Positions 1 through 7,562 of a stretch of 14,930 bases of DNA are shown one piece after another. Where the stretch lies: assembly GCA_904501965.1 (NCBI GenBank), contig CAJGCS010000010.1, forward strand, positions 1 to 14,930, written 5' to 3'. How positions within the stretch are numbered: position 1 is the stretch's first letter; each line of letters starts with the position of its first letter. The stretch is from an uncultured Bacilli bacterium. GTDB lineage: Bacteria > Bacillota_I > Bacilli_A > ML615J-28 > CAG-313. A program made the translations under genes and the position numbers. The notes below the pieces were generated by a model. It was given only the letters and a program-made list of their open reading frames with translations, made no database searches and had not been told where the DNA came from.

Positions 1-233
1 ACCAAATTTGGGTTGCTAGCTTGAGGGGTTTACCCGTTCCACTTCTTTGTTTCCAAAGAATTCGTCTCTGTGGCACTTTCAGAACTACACCATATTGTAA
101 ACAACTTAGGTTTCATTCGCCGTCTTAGTTTCCTAAGCCATAACTTATTTATTCGTTATGCACAAACACTACAGACATCGCAGTCTGTGCTAGTATGGAC
201 TTTCCTAACAATAAATTGCTCGATTACACACAC
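1..233 (-). ncRNA. rnpB: RNase P RNA, Bacillus (B) type, 5' part, cut by the window edge
   Basis: This is the catalytic RNA of RNase P, which removes 5' leaders from tRNA precursors. On the minus strand I see the conserved 5' block GTAATCG followed by AGGAAAGTCCAT (complement of about 196-207), the central GAAAGTGCCACAG block, and the GTGGAACGGGTAAACCCCTC and AACCCAAATTTGGT blocks that end at position 1. They come in the same order and with similar spacing as in Bacillus subtilis rnpB. The stem-loops between them differ in sequence but occupy the expected places. About the last third of the RNA, including the 3' strand of P1, lies beyond the window. The 5' end is uncertain by about 10 nt: the neighbouring TATAAT at 234-239 could be a -10 box or part of the P1 strand. 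The RNA abuts the stop codon of the DegV-family gene. Confidence 0.93.
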
Positions 234-239
234 ATTATA
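234..239 (-). promoter_or_regulatory. Possible -10 box for rnpB at the degV stop codon
   Basis: The minus strand reads TATAAT here, overlapping the last codons of the DegV-family gene and 6-8 nt ahead of the conserved rnpB start block. No convincing -35 is present at 16-18 nt; TTGCAG (266-261) is 21 nt away. rnpB could instead be processed from pnp-degV read-through. Sigma-A dependence is an inference. Confidence 0.4.
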
Positions 240-1131
240 GTTTTTTTAATTCTTCTTTTTCTGCAAGGTTATCAATAGTTATTGCACCAATTCCAAGTAA
301 ACCAGGGCCAGAATGAGCTCCGATACATGGTGCTATTGGAGAATAACCAACAGATACTAATTTATGACTGAACTTTGTTTTTAATGTTTCAATCATACTT
401 TTGATTTCATTAGGTCTTCCAGAATCTTGTGCAAGGAAAATTACTTCTTTTGCATTAGCGATTCCTTCTTCTACTAAATCAAATTCACGTTTTAATGCTT
501 TATTTAATGTACGCACTTTTTCATGAATTTTTAATAATCCTGAGTCATCGCCTAGGAATATAATTGGTTTAATTTTCATAATACCACCAATAAAACCTAA
601 AGCGGCGCTTAGTCTACCATTTTTCACTAAGTATTGTAAGTTGTCAACAACAAAATACGCAAATGTATTATCTTGCATAATTTTTAATTCCTTAAGAATT
701 TCTTCAGGTTCATAATTTTTATTTGCAAGAATTTCAGCATATTTAGCAAGATAAGCTTGCATTATGCATGTTGTATGGCAAGGAAAAATGTGAAAATTTA
801 CCCCTTTTGCATATGAATCCCCATTCACAAATAAGTTGTTACCATAACCAGATAAACCCGTAGATAAGGGAATATAGACAACATCAGTACAGCCCTCTGA
901 AACGCATTCTTTTACACTGTTTATAATTTCTGAAGGATATGGGGCACTTGTAGAAGGTATAATATTTGATTCACTAATCATATCATAAAATTCATATGCA
1001 TTAGTATCCTTACCATCTAATAAAACTTTTTCCCCATAATTAATCGGAATCCTAGCGATTTTTATATTGTGTTCAAAATGCATGTACTCAAGGCCAGCAC
1101 CACTATCAGTGATGATTCCAACCTTTTTCAT
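235..1131 (-). CDS. DegV family fatty-acid-binding protein
   Basis: DegV proteins bind a long-chain fatty acid between two alpha/beta domains; FakB members of the family present it to the kinase FakA for phospholipid synthesis. The 298-residue product has the family length. Visible motifs are TDSGAG (8-13) at the N-terminus, PSTSAPYP (59-66), PLSTGLSG (88-95), the NGRLSAALG segment (171-179) followed by KIKPI (186-190), and HSGPGLLG (273-280) near the C-terminus. There is no signal peptide or membrane segment, so it is cytosolic. The ATG is preceded by AGGAGG (1144-1139) with 7-nt spacing. That site lies inside the last codons of pnp, and only 2 nt separate the two genes, so the gene is almost certainly cotranscribed with, and translationally coupled to, pnp. 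Whether it works with FakA cannot be told: no fakA is in the window and bacteria often carry several DegV paralogues. Confidence 0.93.
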   Translation of the reverse strand: MKKVGIITDSGAGLEYMHFEHNIKIARIPINYGEKVLLDGKDTNAYEFYDMISESNIIPSTSAPYPSEIINSVKECVSEGCTDVVYIPLSTGLSGYGNNLFVNGDSYAKGVNFHIFPCHTTCIMQAYLAKYAEILANKNYEPEEILKELKIMQDNTFAYFVVDNLQYLVKNGRLSAALGFIGGIMKIKPIIFLGDDSGLLKIHEKVRTLNKALKREFDLVEEGIANAKEVIFLAQDSGRPNEIKSMIETLKTKFSHKLVSVGYSPIAPCIGAHSGPGLLGIGAITIDNLAEKEELKKL

Positions 1132-1133
1132 GA

Positions 1134-3269
1134 TTAGTCCTCCTTAACTTCTTTTTTTAATGCATCCTTTCTTGATAAAACAAGTTTGCCTTTTTCATCA
1201 ATTTTCATTAACTTAACAATAATTTCATCACCAAGTTGAACAACATCTTCAACTTTAGCAACACGACGATCTTCTAAGGCAGAAATATGAACTAAGCCTT
1301 CACAACCAGGCCATAACTCAACAAACGCACCAAAGTCCATAATTTTAACAACTTTAGCTTGATAAATAGTACCAACTTCAGGAACTCTTGATAAATCAAC
1401 AATGATTTTGATTGCTTTATCAATCCATTCAGTATCGGCATGCATTACGAATACGCGTCCATCTTGTTCAATATCAATTTTAACATTATTGCATTTTTCA
1501 ATAATTTCAGTAATAACTTTACCACCGCTACCAATAACGTCACGAATCTTATCAGGATTAATTCTGATCATCTTAACTTTTGGAGCAAATGCACTTAATT
1601 CTTTACGAACTTCAGGAATTGTAGTTAACATATGACTTAAAATTTGCATACGACCTTTTTTAGCTTGAGCTAAAGCTTCTTTTAAGATTTCAGGTGTAAT
1701 ACCTTTAATTTTAATATCCATTTGTAAAGCAGTAATACCATCTTTTGTACCTGCAACTTTAAAGTCCATATCACCATAATGGTCTTCTAAACCTTGGATG
1801 TCTGTAAGAATAGTATACTTACTACAATTATCATCTTCACTAATTAAACCCATTGCAATACCAGCAACTGGTGATTTAATAGGAACACCTGCAGCCATAA
1901 GTGCCATAGTACCAGCACAAATAGATGCTTGAGATGAAGAACCATTTGATTCTAAAATTTCTGATACAACACGTACTGTATATGGGAATTCATCTTCACT
2001 TGGCATTACTTGTAATAATGCTCTTTCACCTAAAGCACCGTGACCGATTTCACGTCTACCAGGTGAACCATATCTACCTGTTGAACCAACTGAGAATTGA
2101 GGGAAGTTATAATGTAACATAAAACGTTTGCCATCTTCTTCACCTAATCCATCAATAATTTGGAATTCATTTAAAGATCCAAGAGTAACTATTGATAAAC
2201 TTTGAGTTTGACCACGAGTAAATAATGCAGAACCATGAGTTCTTTCAAAAATATCTACACGTGAAGATAAAGGTCTGATTTCATCAATAGCACGTCCGTC
2301 AGGTCTAATTTTATCGTTTGTAATTAAACGACGTACTTCTTCAGCTAAAATATGTTCAAGAACCATATTAACATATTTCATGTTTTGTTCAGCATCTTGT
2401 AATGGTAAGTTTTGTTCAGCAAATAATGCTTCAAAGTGTTGTCTTGTTTCTTCATTAACTGCTTCTACTGCAGCTTCACGAGCAAGTTTTTCATGAGTAG
2501 AAATTGCAGGAATTAAAGTAGGTTCAGCAAATTCACGAACTGCTTTTTCTAATTCTTCAGGAATTCTGAATAAGTTAACTTCGCGTTTTTCTTTACCAAC
2601 AGCAGCAATAATTTCTTTTTGGAAGGCACAAAGACGTTTAACTTCTTCATGACCAAATAATAATGCACCTAACATATCGTCTTCACTAACTTGTTTAGCG
2701 CCAGCTTCAACCATGTTAATAGCTTTTTCAGTACCTGCAAGAGTTAAGTTAATGTCAGATTGTTCTAATTCTTCACATGTAGGGTTGATAATGTATTCTC
2801 CATTAATTCTACCAACAACTACACCTGCGATAGGACCTTCAAAAGGAATATCAGATACACAAAGAGCAATACTTGAACCAAGCATAGCACTCATAGCAGC
2901 TGAATAATCAGGGTTAGCTGACATAACCATGTTAACTACGTTAACTTCATCTTTAAACCCATCTGCAAATAAAGGTCTAATAGGTCTATCAATTAAACGT
3001 GAAACTAATGTTTCATGTTCAGTAGGACGACCTTCTCTTTTTAAGAAACCACCAGGAATTTTACCACCAGCATATAATCTTTCTTGGTATAGAACTGTTA
3101 GTGGGAAAAAATCTGTGTTCATTGTTTGATTACTACCTACTGCAGCTGATAAAACAGCAGTGTCATTATAACGAACTAAACAAGCACCATCTGCTTGTTT
3201 TGCAAGTTCACCAATTTCAACAACTATTTTACGACCACGTTGTAAGTATTCAAATACTTGTTTTTCCAT
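1134..3269 (-). CDS. pnp: Polyribonucleotide nucleotidyltransferase (PNPase)
   Basis: PNPase degrades RNA 3' to 5' by phosphorolysis as a cytosolic trimer, and is a partner in the degradosome. Numbering from the upstream GTG at 3278, the order is a first RNase PH domain (about 10-140), the alpha-helical linker (about 240-320), a second catalytic RNase PH domain (about 325-545), a KH domain with GSGGK (583-587) and an S1 domain (about 633-703). FTRGQTQ (353-359), the phosphate-site GRREIGHGALGERAL segment (407-421), and D499, D505 and K507 (equivalent to E. coli D486, D492, K494) are all present, so the enzyme should be active. I prefer the ATG at 3269 (711 aa): AAGTGA lies 5 nt upstream of it, whereas the GTG at 3278, which would give 714 aa, has no ribosome binding site at normal spacing. 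It follows rpsO, as in most bacteria, and precedes the coupled DegV gene. Confidence 0.97.
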   Translation of the reverse strand: MEKQVFEYLQRGRKIVVEIGELAKQADGACLVRYNDTAVLSAAVGSNQTMNTDFFPLTVLYQERLYAGGKIPGGFLKREGRPTEHETLVSRLIDRPIRPLFADGFKDEVNVVNMVMSANPDYSAAMSAMLGSSIALCVSDIPFEGPIAGVVVGRINGEYIINPTCEELEQSDINLTLAGTEKAINMVEAGAKQVSEDDMLGALLFGHEEVKRLCAFQKEIIAAVGKEKREVNLFRIPEELEKAVREFAEPTLIPAISTHEKLAREAAVEAVNEETRQHFEALFAEQNLPLQDAEQNMKYVNMVLEHILAEEVRRLITNDKIRPDGRAIDEIRPLSSRVDIFERTHGSALFTRGQTQSLSIVTLGSLNEFQIIDGLGEEDGKRFMLHYNFPQFSVGSTGRYGSPGRREIGHGALGERALLQVMPSEDEFPYTVRVVSEILESNGSSSQASICAGTMALMAAGVPIKSPVAGIAMGLISEDDNCSKYTILTDIQGLEDHYGDMDFKVAGTKDGITALQMDIKIKGITPEILKEALAQAKKGRMQILSHMLTTIPEVRKELSAFAPKVKMIRINPDKIRDVIGSGGKVITEIIEKCNNVKIDIEQDGRVFVMHADTEWIDKAIKIIVDLSRVPEVGTIYQAKVVKIMDFGAFVELWPGCEGLVHISALEDRRVAKVEDVVQLGDEIIVKLMKIDEKGKLVLSRKDALKKEVKED

Positions 3270-3309
3270 TTTGTTCACTTAACAAATAAAATTTGTCCCT
3301 TTCTAAAAT

Positions 3310-3315
3310 ATTATA
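3310..3315 (-). promoter_or_regulatory. Possible weak -10 box upstream of pnp
   Basis: TATAAT lies on the minus strand in the rpsO-pnp gap. The hexamer 17 nt upstream (CAAGAT) is a poor -35 and there is no TG extension, so this is at best a weak secondary promoter. It would give pnp expression independent of the hairpin at 3359-3380. Confidence 0.3.
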
Positions 3316-3358
3316 TATTTTTTGCAATTGAAATCTTGTTTAACTAAAGAAATAGTAT

Positions 3359-3380
3359 AAAGGGCACTAACGTGCCCCTT
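3359..3380 (-). terminator. Hairpin between rpsO and pnp (leaky terminator or processing site)
   Basis: The RNA strand folds AAGGGGCAC (3380-3372) onto GTGCCCTTT (3367-3359) with a GTTA loop: nine pairs including one G-U. It begins 5 nt after the rpsO stop codon. The following sequence, ATACTATTTCTTT, is an interrupted U-tract, so termination is probably partial and some transcription continues into pnp. The same place in E. coli carries a terminator and mRNA cleavage sites. Confidence 0.6.
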
Positions 3381-3385
3381 AGTGA

Positions 3386-3658
3386 CTATTTTCTTAATCC
3401 TAATTTGGCAATTAGTTCACGATAACGTTGAATGTCTTTTTCTCTTAAGTAAGTTAATAAATTACGACGATGACCAACCTTTTTTAATAACCCACGACGA
3501 GTGTGGAAGTCATGAGTATGAACTTTTAAGTGTTCATTAATTTTGTTGATTTCATGAGTTAAAATCGCAATTTGAACTTCTGGAGAACCAGTGTCACCTT
3601 CACTACGCGCAAATTCACGAATAATAGTGGCTTTTTCTTCTTTGCTAATGCAAGCCAT
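3386..3658 (-). CDS. rpsO: 30S ribosomal protein S15
   Basis: S15 is a primary 16S rRNA-binding protein that organises the central domain (platform) of the 30S subunit. The 90-residue product has the family length and hallmarks: FARSEGDTGSPEVQIAILT, then HLKVHTHDFHTRRGLL, the RRNLLTYL segment and the C-terminal LIAKLGLRK. The frame is open upstream to 3676, but I place the start at the ATG at 3658: AAGGAGG (3670-3664) sits 5 nt before it, inside what would be the coding region of the longer form, and S15 proteins begin close to this Met. It has its own strong promoter and a structured leader, and is followed by a hairpin and pnp. Confidence 0.97.
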   Translation of the reverse strand: MACISKEEKATIIREFARSEGDTGSPEVQIAILTHEINKINEHLKVHTHDFHTRRGLLKKVGHRRNLLTYLREKDIQRYRELIAKLGLRK

Positions 3659-3770
3659 GTTTTCCTCCTTCTTCATATAAAATATGATAATAAATTTTTA
3701 GGCCTAATCCATGTGATACGATATAAGAATACATCTTACGGAAGAATCGTAAGACATAGCATATTAGGTC
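3659..3770 (-). promoter_or_regulatory. Structured rpsO leader, candidate S15 autoregulatory element
   Basis: This is the 5' UTR from the predicted transcription start to the rpsO ATG. CCUAAU (3768-3763), 2 nt from the predicted 5' end, pairs with AUUAGG (3708-3703). Directly inside, CUAUG (3759-3755) pairs with CAUGG (3713-3709), giving a G-U pair next to a G-C pair, with a 3-nt bulge (3762-3760) on one side only. Next to that helix is a perfect 7-bp hairpin UCUUACG/CGUAAGA (3754-3748 with 3740-3734, 7-nt loop), followed by about 20 nt with no clear fold. A junction with a G-U/G-C element is what S15 recognises in 16S rRNA and in known rpsO leaders. The folding is read by eye; the regulatory role is inference. 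Confidence 0.55.
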
Positions 3771-3777
3771 AAGATAT

Positions 3778-3806
3778 ATTATATACTAAAACGATATTTT
3801 TTGCAA
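3778..3806 (-). promoter_or_regulatory. Strong vegetative promoter of rpsO
   Basis: The -35 box is TTGCAA (3806-3801) and the -10 box is a perfect TATAAT (3783-3778), with a 17-bp spacer. The predicted start is the G at about 3770, giving a leader of about 112 nt. The promoter lies just downstream of the ribF stop codon, so rpsO-pnp can be expressed independently of truB-ribF. No terminator is visible between ribF and this promoter. Confidence 0.85.
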
Positions 3807-3821
3807 GTAAAACCACCTTAA

Positions 3822-4748
3822 TCATTCATATTTTAGTATAATATCTAAACAAGCTAATTTATCTTTTTCAATCTGAGTTTTAAATGCATCAAAATCACTA
3901 AATTTTTCTTCATTTCTTAAGTATTTTAAGAATTCAACTCTTATCACTTTGCCATATAAATCACCATCAAAGTTAATAATATGAGTTTCTAGACTTCTTT
4001 TACTAGTATAGTTAAAACTAGGATTATGTCCAATATTTGTTATAGCCGGATATTTTTTATCATCGATTAATACCCTGCATGCATAAACACCTGTTTTTAG
4101 TGATGCATATGATTCATCATATGAAACATTAGCTGTTGGAACGTTTATAGTTCTACCAATTTGTTTTCCATATACTACTTCTCCTTCAATATAAAAGGTT
4201 CTTCCAAGTAGTTTATTCGCAAGTTCTACATCACCATTGTTTAACGATTTTTTCACCCATGATGATGCTATTTTTTTAGATTCATAATTAACACTTTCAA
4301 GAATTTTTGTTTTAATTAATCCACCACTTAAGTTTTCTATGTCAAAAGCAGTTCCACTTCTTTTTTCCCCAAAACAAAAATCAAAGCCAACCACAACAAA
4401 TTTAACGTTGTTATTAATTAAGTATTTTTCAATAAAATCAATTGGTTTTATTTTTGATACTTCTTTTGTGAACTTAATAACTAATAAATAGTCAAAGCCA
4501 AGTTTTTCAAAAAGTTCTTTCTTTTCTTTAAAAGGTGTTATATAAGTAGTATCAGTTTCATTAAGTAATACAGAATTTGGGTGTGGATCAAATGTTATTA
4601 CAGCCTTTTTTAAGCCTTCCTTTTCTGCAATTTCTAAAGTTTTATTTAAAAGTGCCAAATGCCCTTTATGAACCCCATCAAACTCACCAATGGTTGCAAC
4701 AAGATAATCATTTATTTTTGTATTATTATCTAAATAAATTAATTCCAT
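3822..4748 (-). CDS. ribF: Bifunctional riboflavin kinase / FAD synthetase
   Basis: RibF phosphorylates riboflavin to FMN and adenylates FMN to FAD in the cytosol. The 308-residue protein has the standard two-domain plan. The N-terminal nucleotidyltransferase domain shows TIGEFDGVHKGH (19-30), TFDPHP (52-57) and VVVGFDFCFGEKRSG (118-132). The C-terminal flavokinase domain shows LGRTFYIEGEVVYGKQIGRT (181-200), PTAN (204-207), the conserved Glu in ETHI (254-257) and FDGDLYG (260-266). Two departures from consensus: SSWVKK (162-167) where SSTxIR is usual between the domains, and GRTINVPTAN where GRxLGFPTAN is usual. The start overlaps the end of truB by 10 nt, with AAGGCAGAG as a modest ribosome binding site inside truB, so expression should be coupled. 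The stop is TGA. FMN from this enzyme is also the cofactor of the AroC encoded in this window. Confidence 0.95.
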   Translation of the reverse strand: MELIYLDNNTKINDYLVATIGEFDGVHKGHLALLNKTLEIAEKEGLKKAVITFDPHPNSVLLNETDTTYITPFKEKKELFEKLGFDYLLVIKFTKEVSKIKPIDFIEKYLINNNVKFVVVGFDFCFGEKRSGTAFDIENLSGGLIKTKILESVNYESKKIASSWVKKSLNNGDVELANKLLGRTFYIEGEVVYGKQIGRTINVPTANVSYDESYASLKTGVYACRVLIDDKKYPAITNIGHNPSFNYTSKRSLETHIINFDGDLYGKVIRVEFLKYLRNEEKFSDFDAFKTQIEKDKLACLDIILKYE

Positions 4749-5641
4749 ACTGTCTCTGCCTTATAGTAATATTTTTTAATTTCTTCATTAAAAAATAACG
4801 TATAGATTGCTACTAGTTTATTTAGCGATTCATCTACAATTGCAATTTTATCAGGTGTATCCCCATATTTTTCTTTTACGAAACGGTATGATATCTTCAT
4901 ACCATTTTTTGCTTTCATAATTGATTCTTCATCACTTACTTTAAAGAATTCTTTTACTGCTTCAATCATTGAAATGATTTGGTAATTTCCTTGTTCAATA
5001 TCTTCAATTGTAAATGAATCTTCAATAGTGAACATTCCGCATTCAACTCTTTCAAGGCCAGCTAAGACACTTGGAATATTCATTTTTTTACCGAAGTCAT
5101 TTGCAATAGATCTAATATAAGTTCCTTTCGATACTTTAAAGTCAATATAAAAAGATACTTTCCCATCTTCTTTTATTAAATCACTTACACGTTTCGCTTT
5201 ATAAACTTCAATCATTCTTGATGGAATTTCAACCTCTTCATTTTTTAAAGCATACTCATATAGTTTTTTACCATCTTTTTTTATTGCAGAATAAATTGGT
5301 GGATATTGAAGACTCTTTCCTAAAAAAGAATCTGCAACCTTATCAATTTCTTCTTCAGTTACATTAACTTGATCTAAAGTATCTACAACTTCACCTTCAA
5401 GATCATACGTTTTTGTTGAAAAACCAAGTGTAATTTTAGCTCGGTATTCTTTTATATCAGTTGTTAAGTATTGACAAAGTTTTGTTGCTCCTCCGATACA
5501 AAGAACTAAAATACCACTTGCAAGAGGATCTAGTGTTCCTGTATGACCAACTTTCTTTTCTTTTAATAATTTTCTTACCTTAAAAACAGCGTCATGGCTA
5601 CTTATATTTAAAGGCTTGTTTAAAATAATTAATCCATCCAT
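4739..5641 (-). CDS. truB: tRNA pseudouridine(55) synthase
   Basis: TruB converts U55 in the T-loop of almost all tRNAs to pseudouridine. The product has 300 residues, close to the usual Bacillus length. The N-terminus GLIILNKPLNISSHDAV (3-19) is the family opening. KKVGHTGTLDPLASG (29-43) carries the catalytic Asp at 38. YRAKITLGFSTKTYDLEGE is the second family motif, and KGTYIRSIANDFG the third. A C-terminal extension of about 70 residues corresponds to the variable PUA-like tail. The ATG has GGTGAT about 4 nt upstream, and its own promoter lies at 5666-5671. The end overlaps ribF, an arrangement conserved in Firmicutes. Confidence 0.96.
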   Translation of the reverse strand: MDGLIILNKPLNISSHDAVFKVRKLLKEKKVGHTGTLDPLASGILVLCIGGATKLCQYLTTDIKEYRAKITLGFSTKTYDLEGEVVDTLDQVNVTEEEIDKVADSFLGKSLQYPPIYSAIKKDGKKLYEYALKNEEVEIPSRMIEVYKAKRVSDLIKEDGKVSFYIDFKVSKGTYIRSIANDFGKKMNIPSVLAGLERVECGMFTIEDSFTIEDIEQGNYQIISMIEAVKEFFKVSDEESIMKAKNGMKISYRFVKEKYGDTPDKIAIVDESLNKLVAIYTLFFNEEIKKYYYKAETVWN

Positions 5642-5665
5642 AATATCACCTTTTTTTCAAAATAT

Positions 5666-5694
5666 ATTATACCATAATTATGTTAAATTTAACA
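5666..5694 (-). promoter_or_regulatory. Extended -10 promoter of truB-ribF
   Basis: The -10 box is TATAAT (5671-5666), preceded by TGG to make an extended -10 (TATGGTATAAT). The hexamer 17 bp upstream is TGTTAA (5694-5689), a poor -35, so the extension probably supplies the strength. The -35 region lies within a perfect palindrome (5678-5697). Transcription would start about 20 nt upstream of the truB ATG. Confidence 0.7.
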
Positions 5695-5697
5695 TAA
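5678..5697. repeat. Perfect 20-bp palindrome over the truB -35 region
   Basis: TTATGTTAAATTTAACATAA is its own reverse complement over all 20 bases. It covers the -35 position and most of the spacer of the truB promoter, which is where an operator for a dimeric regulator would sit. It is separate from the terminator hairpin at 5702-5734. No regulator gene is nearby and the sequence is A+T rich, so function is inferred. Confidence 0.55.
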
Positions 5698-5701
5698 AAT
5701 A

Positions 5702-5734
5702 GAAAAAGAAACTAAAACAAAAGTTTCAGTTTCT
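5702..5734 (-). terminator. Intrinsic terminator of the ABC exporter operon
   Basis: In RNA sense AGAAACUGAAAC (5734-5723) pairs with GUUUUAGUUUCU (5718-5707): 12 continuous pairs with one G-U and a UUUU loop. Five U (5706-5702) and a further U-rich stretch follow. The stem starts at the stop codon of the second ABC gene and separates it from truB. Confidence 0.88.
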
Positions 5735-7562
5735 AATTTTCTTTTTGATTACTATATTGAAGACGATATAGTTGATAATAATGTCCGCCTTCTTTTAGTA
5801 ATTCTTGGTGAGTACCTTGTTCTAAAATTCTACCTTTATGAAGTACGATAATTTTATCAGCATGTTGAATAGTTGATAAACGGTGAGCAACAATTAACAT
5901 TGTTCCAACATTCATCATTTTATTAAGTGAATCTTGAATTAATACTTCTGTTTCAGTATCAATATTTGCAGTAGCTTCATCAAGAATCATAATGTTAGGC
6001 TTATGAGCAATTACTCTAGCAAAAGAGATTAATTGACGTTCTCCGGCAGAGAAGTTGTTACCTCTTTCAAGAACAGGTTCATCTAAGCCTTTTGACATTT
6101 TATTAACAATTTTATCTGCATTAACAAATTTACAAGCTTCAATAATATCATCTCTTGTAATACTTTCTTCTCGTAAAGCGATATTAGATCCAATTGTTCC
6201 AGTAAACATAAATACGTCTTGTAACATTTGACCAATTCTTGATCTTAAACTACTTAATTTAATATTCTTAACGTTGATACCATCTATTAAGATTTCACCT
6301 TTTTGAGCTTCATAGTTTCTAACAATAAGCGATAAAATAGTTGTTTTACCACTTCCTGTAGCCCCTACAAACGCAACAGTTTCTCTTGCATTAATTTTAA
6401 ATGAAACATCTTTTAAAATCCAATTTTCTTCTTCATAAGCAAACCAAACATGTTTGAATTCAATTTCACCACGTATATCTTCTAGTTCAACTGCATCAGG
6501 ATCATCAACAATTTCTGGTTCAGTTTCAAGAACTTCAGAAATTCTTTCAGCAGCAGCTAGTGAAGATTGAAGCAAGTCAAATTGTTCTACAATTTGTTGA
6601 ATAGGATTATAAATCTTATCAATATATTGTGAAATAGTTATTAATAAACCAACTGTTAAAACGAAATTACTATCAATGATTCTGTTTGCAATAAGGAATG
6701 TAAGAATTGCTGTTGTACCAATATGTAAAACATAGATAGTTGGTCTAAATACAGCATTTGTAAATGTTTGTTTACTTTGATTTCTTCTTAATTCATCACT
6801 ACATTCTTTAAATGTTCCAAATTGTTTTTCTTCTTGGTTAAAAGCTTGCGTAATTTTAATACCAGAGATATTTTCTGATAAATTTGCATTAACTTTAGAA
6901 ATACTACTTCTTACATTACGATAAGCTCGACGAGCAAATAATCTAAATATGATAGATGCAACAATTACAAGTGGTGTTAATGCAAGAACCCAAATAGCCA
7001 TTTCTACATTAACAAAGAACATTGCAATTAATACTCCAATGATTACTAATACGTCTTTTACAAGATTAATCATAACACTTGTATACATTTGACTAATAGC
7101 ATCAATATCACTAGTAACTCTAGTTACAAGTTTACCAACAGGAGTATCATTAATTTGAGCAACAGCCCAACCTTCAATACGTGAGAAAACATCATTTCTA
7201 ATTTTATAGATGATTCTTTGTCCGGCTTTTTGAAGTGCCATTGATTGGAAATATTGAATTACTAAACTTAAAATTAGAATTAAGAATAATACAACAATGC
7301 AAGCAATTAAATAATTGATTGGAATATTGTCGCTTCCTAAAATATTAAATATTTCCCCAAATACAAGTGGTTGTGCAAGGTCAAATAATACCGCAAATCC
7401 CATTCCTAAAAATGCAATAACGAAATATTTAGTATTTCCTTTTGCATATTTTAATAAAAGACTAATTAACCCTTTTTTTCTAGGGCCAGTAGTTTTCATA
7501 TTAGTTTTATTAGCTTTTCTTTTGTGAACAAAATAAATAACAACACAAAGTAATATTAGCAT
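5733..7562 (-). CDS. Heterodimeric ABC exporter, subunit with catalytic Walker B Glu and degenerate signature
   Basis: This is a type IV ABC half-exporter (multidrug/lipid family), with a membrane domain at about 40-330 and a nucleotide-binding domain at about 365-600. Walker A is GATGSGKTT (400-408), Walker B IMILDE with D528 and the catalytic E529, and the H-loop His is H560. The signature is FSAGE (504-508) instead of LSGGQ. Together with the Asp-type Walker B of the partner, this gives one degenerate and one canonical ATP site, as in TM287/288, BmrCD and LmrCD. An extra hydrophobic segment (about 2-12) lies ahead of the basic linker KRKANK before the usual six helices. The start is well supported by GAGGTGAT just upstream, while Met22 has no ribosome binding site. 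The start overlaps the partner gene by 7 nt. The substrate cannot be told from sequence. Confidence 0.93.
   Translation of the reverse strand: MLILLCVVIYFVHKRKANKTNMKTTGPRKKGLISLLLKYAKGNTKYFVIAFLGMGFAVLFDLAQPLVFGEIFNILGSDNIPINYLIACIVVLFLILILSLVIQYFQSMALQKAGQRIIYKIRNDVFSRIEGWAVAQINDTPVGKLVTRVTSDIDAISQMYTSVMINLVKDVLVIIGVLIAMFFVNVEMAIWVLALTPLVIVASIIFRLFARRAYRNVRSSISKVNANLSENISGIKITQAFNQEEKQFGTFKECSDELRRNQSKQTFTNAVFRPTIYVLHIGTTAILTFLIANRIIDSNFVLTVGLLITISQYIDKIYNPIQQIVEQFDLLQSSLAAAERISEVLETEPEIVDDPDAVELEDIRGEIEFKHVWFAYEEENWILKDVSFKINARETVAFVGATGSGKTTILSLIVRNYEAQKGEILIDGINVKNIKLSSLRSRIGQMLQDVFMFTGTIGSNIALREESITRDDIIEACKFVNADKIVNKMSKGLDEPVLERGNNFSAGERQLISFARVIAHKPNIMILDEATANIDTETEVLIQDSLNKMMNVGTMLIVAHRLSTIQHADKIIVLHKGRILEQGTHQELLKEGGHYYQLYRLQYSNQKEN

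Noticed and set aside
1..233. Considered tmRNA or a riboswitch for the GC-richer block at the left edge
   Set aside because: The conserved RNase P blocks AGGAAAGTCCAT, GAAAGTGCCACAG and AACCCAAATTTGGT occur in the right order, which settles it as rnpB.
1402..3289. Several short plus-strand frames (62-77 codons) within pnp
   Set aside because: All are antisense shadows of the PNPase gene with no start signals or family features.
3658..3676. A longer S15 start at 3676
   Set aside because: The AAGGAGG ribosome binding site lies inside this extension, and S15 proteins begin near the ATG at 3658.
3572..3841. An 89-codon plus-strand frame across the rpsO 5' end, leader and promoter
   Set aside because: It is antisense to rpsO and its leader, lacks a ribosome binding site, and resembles no protein; the region is fully explained by rpsO and its regulation.
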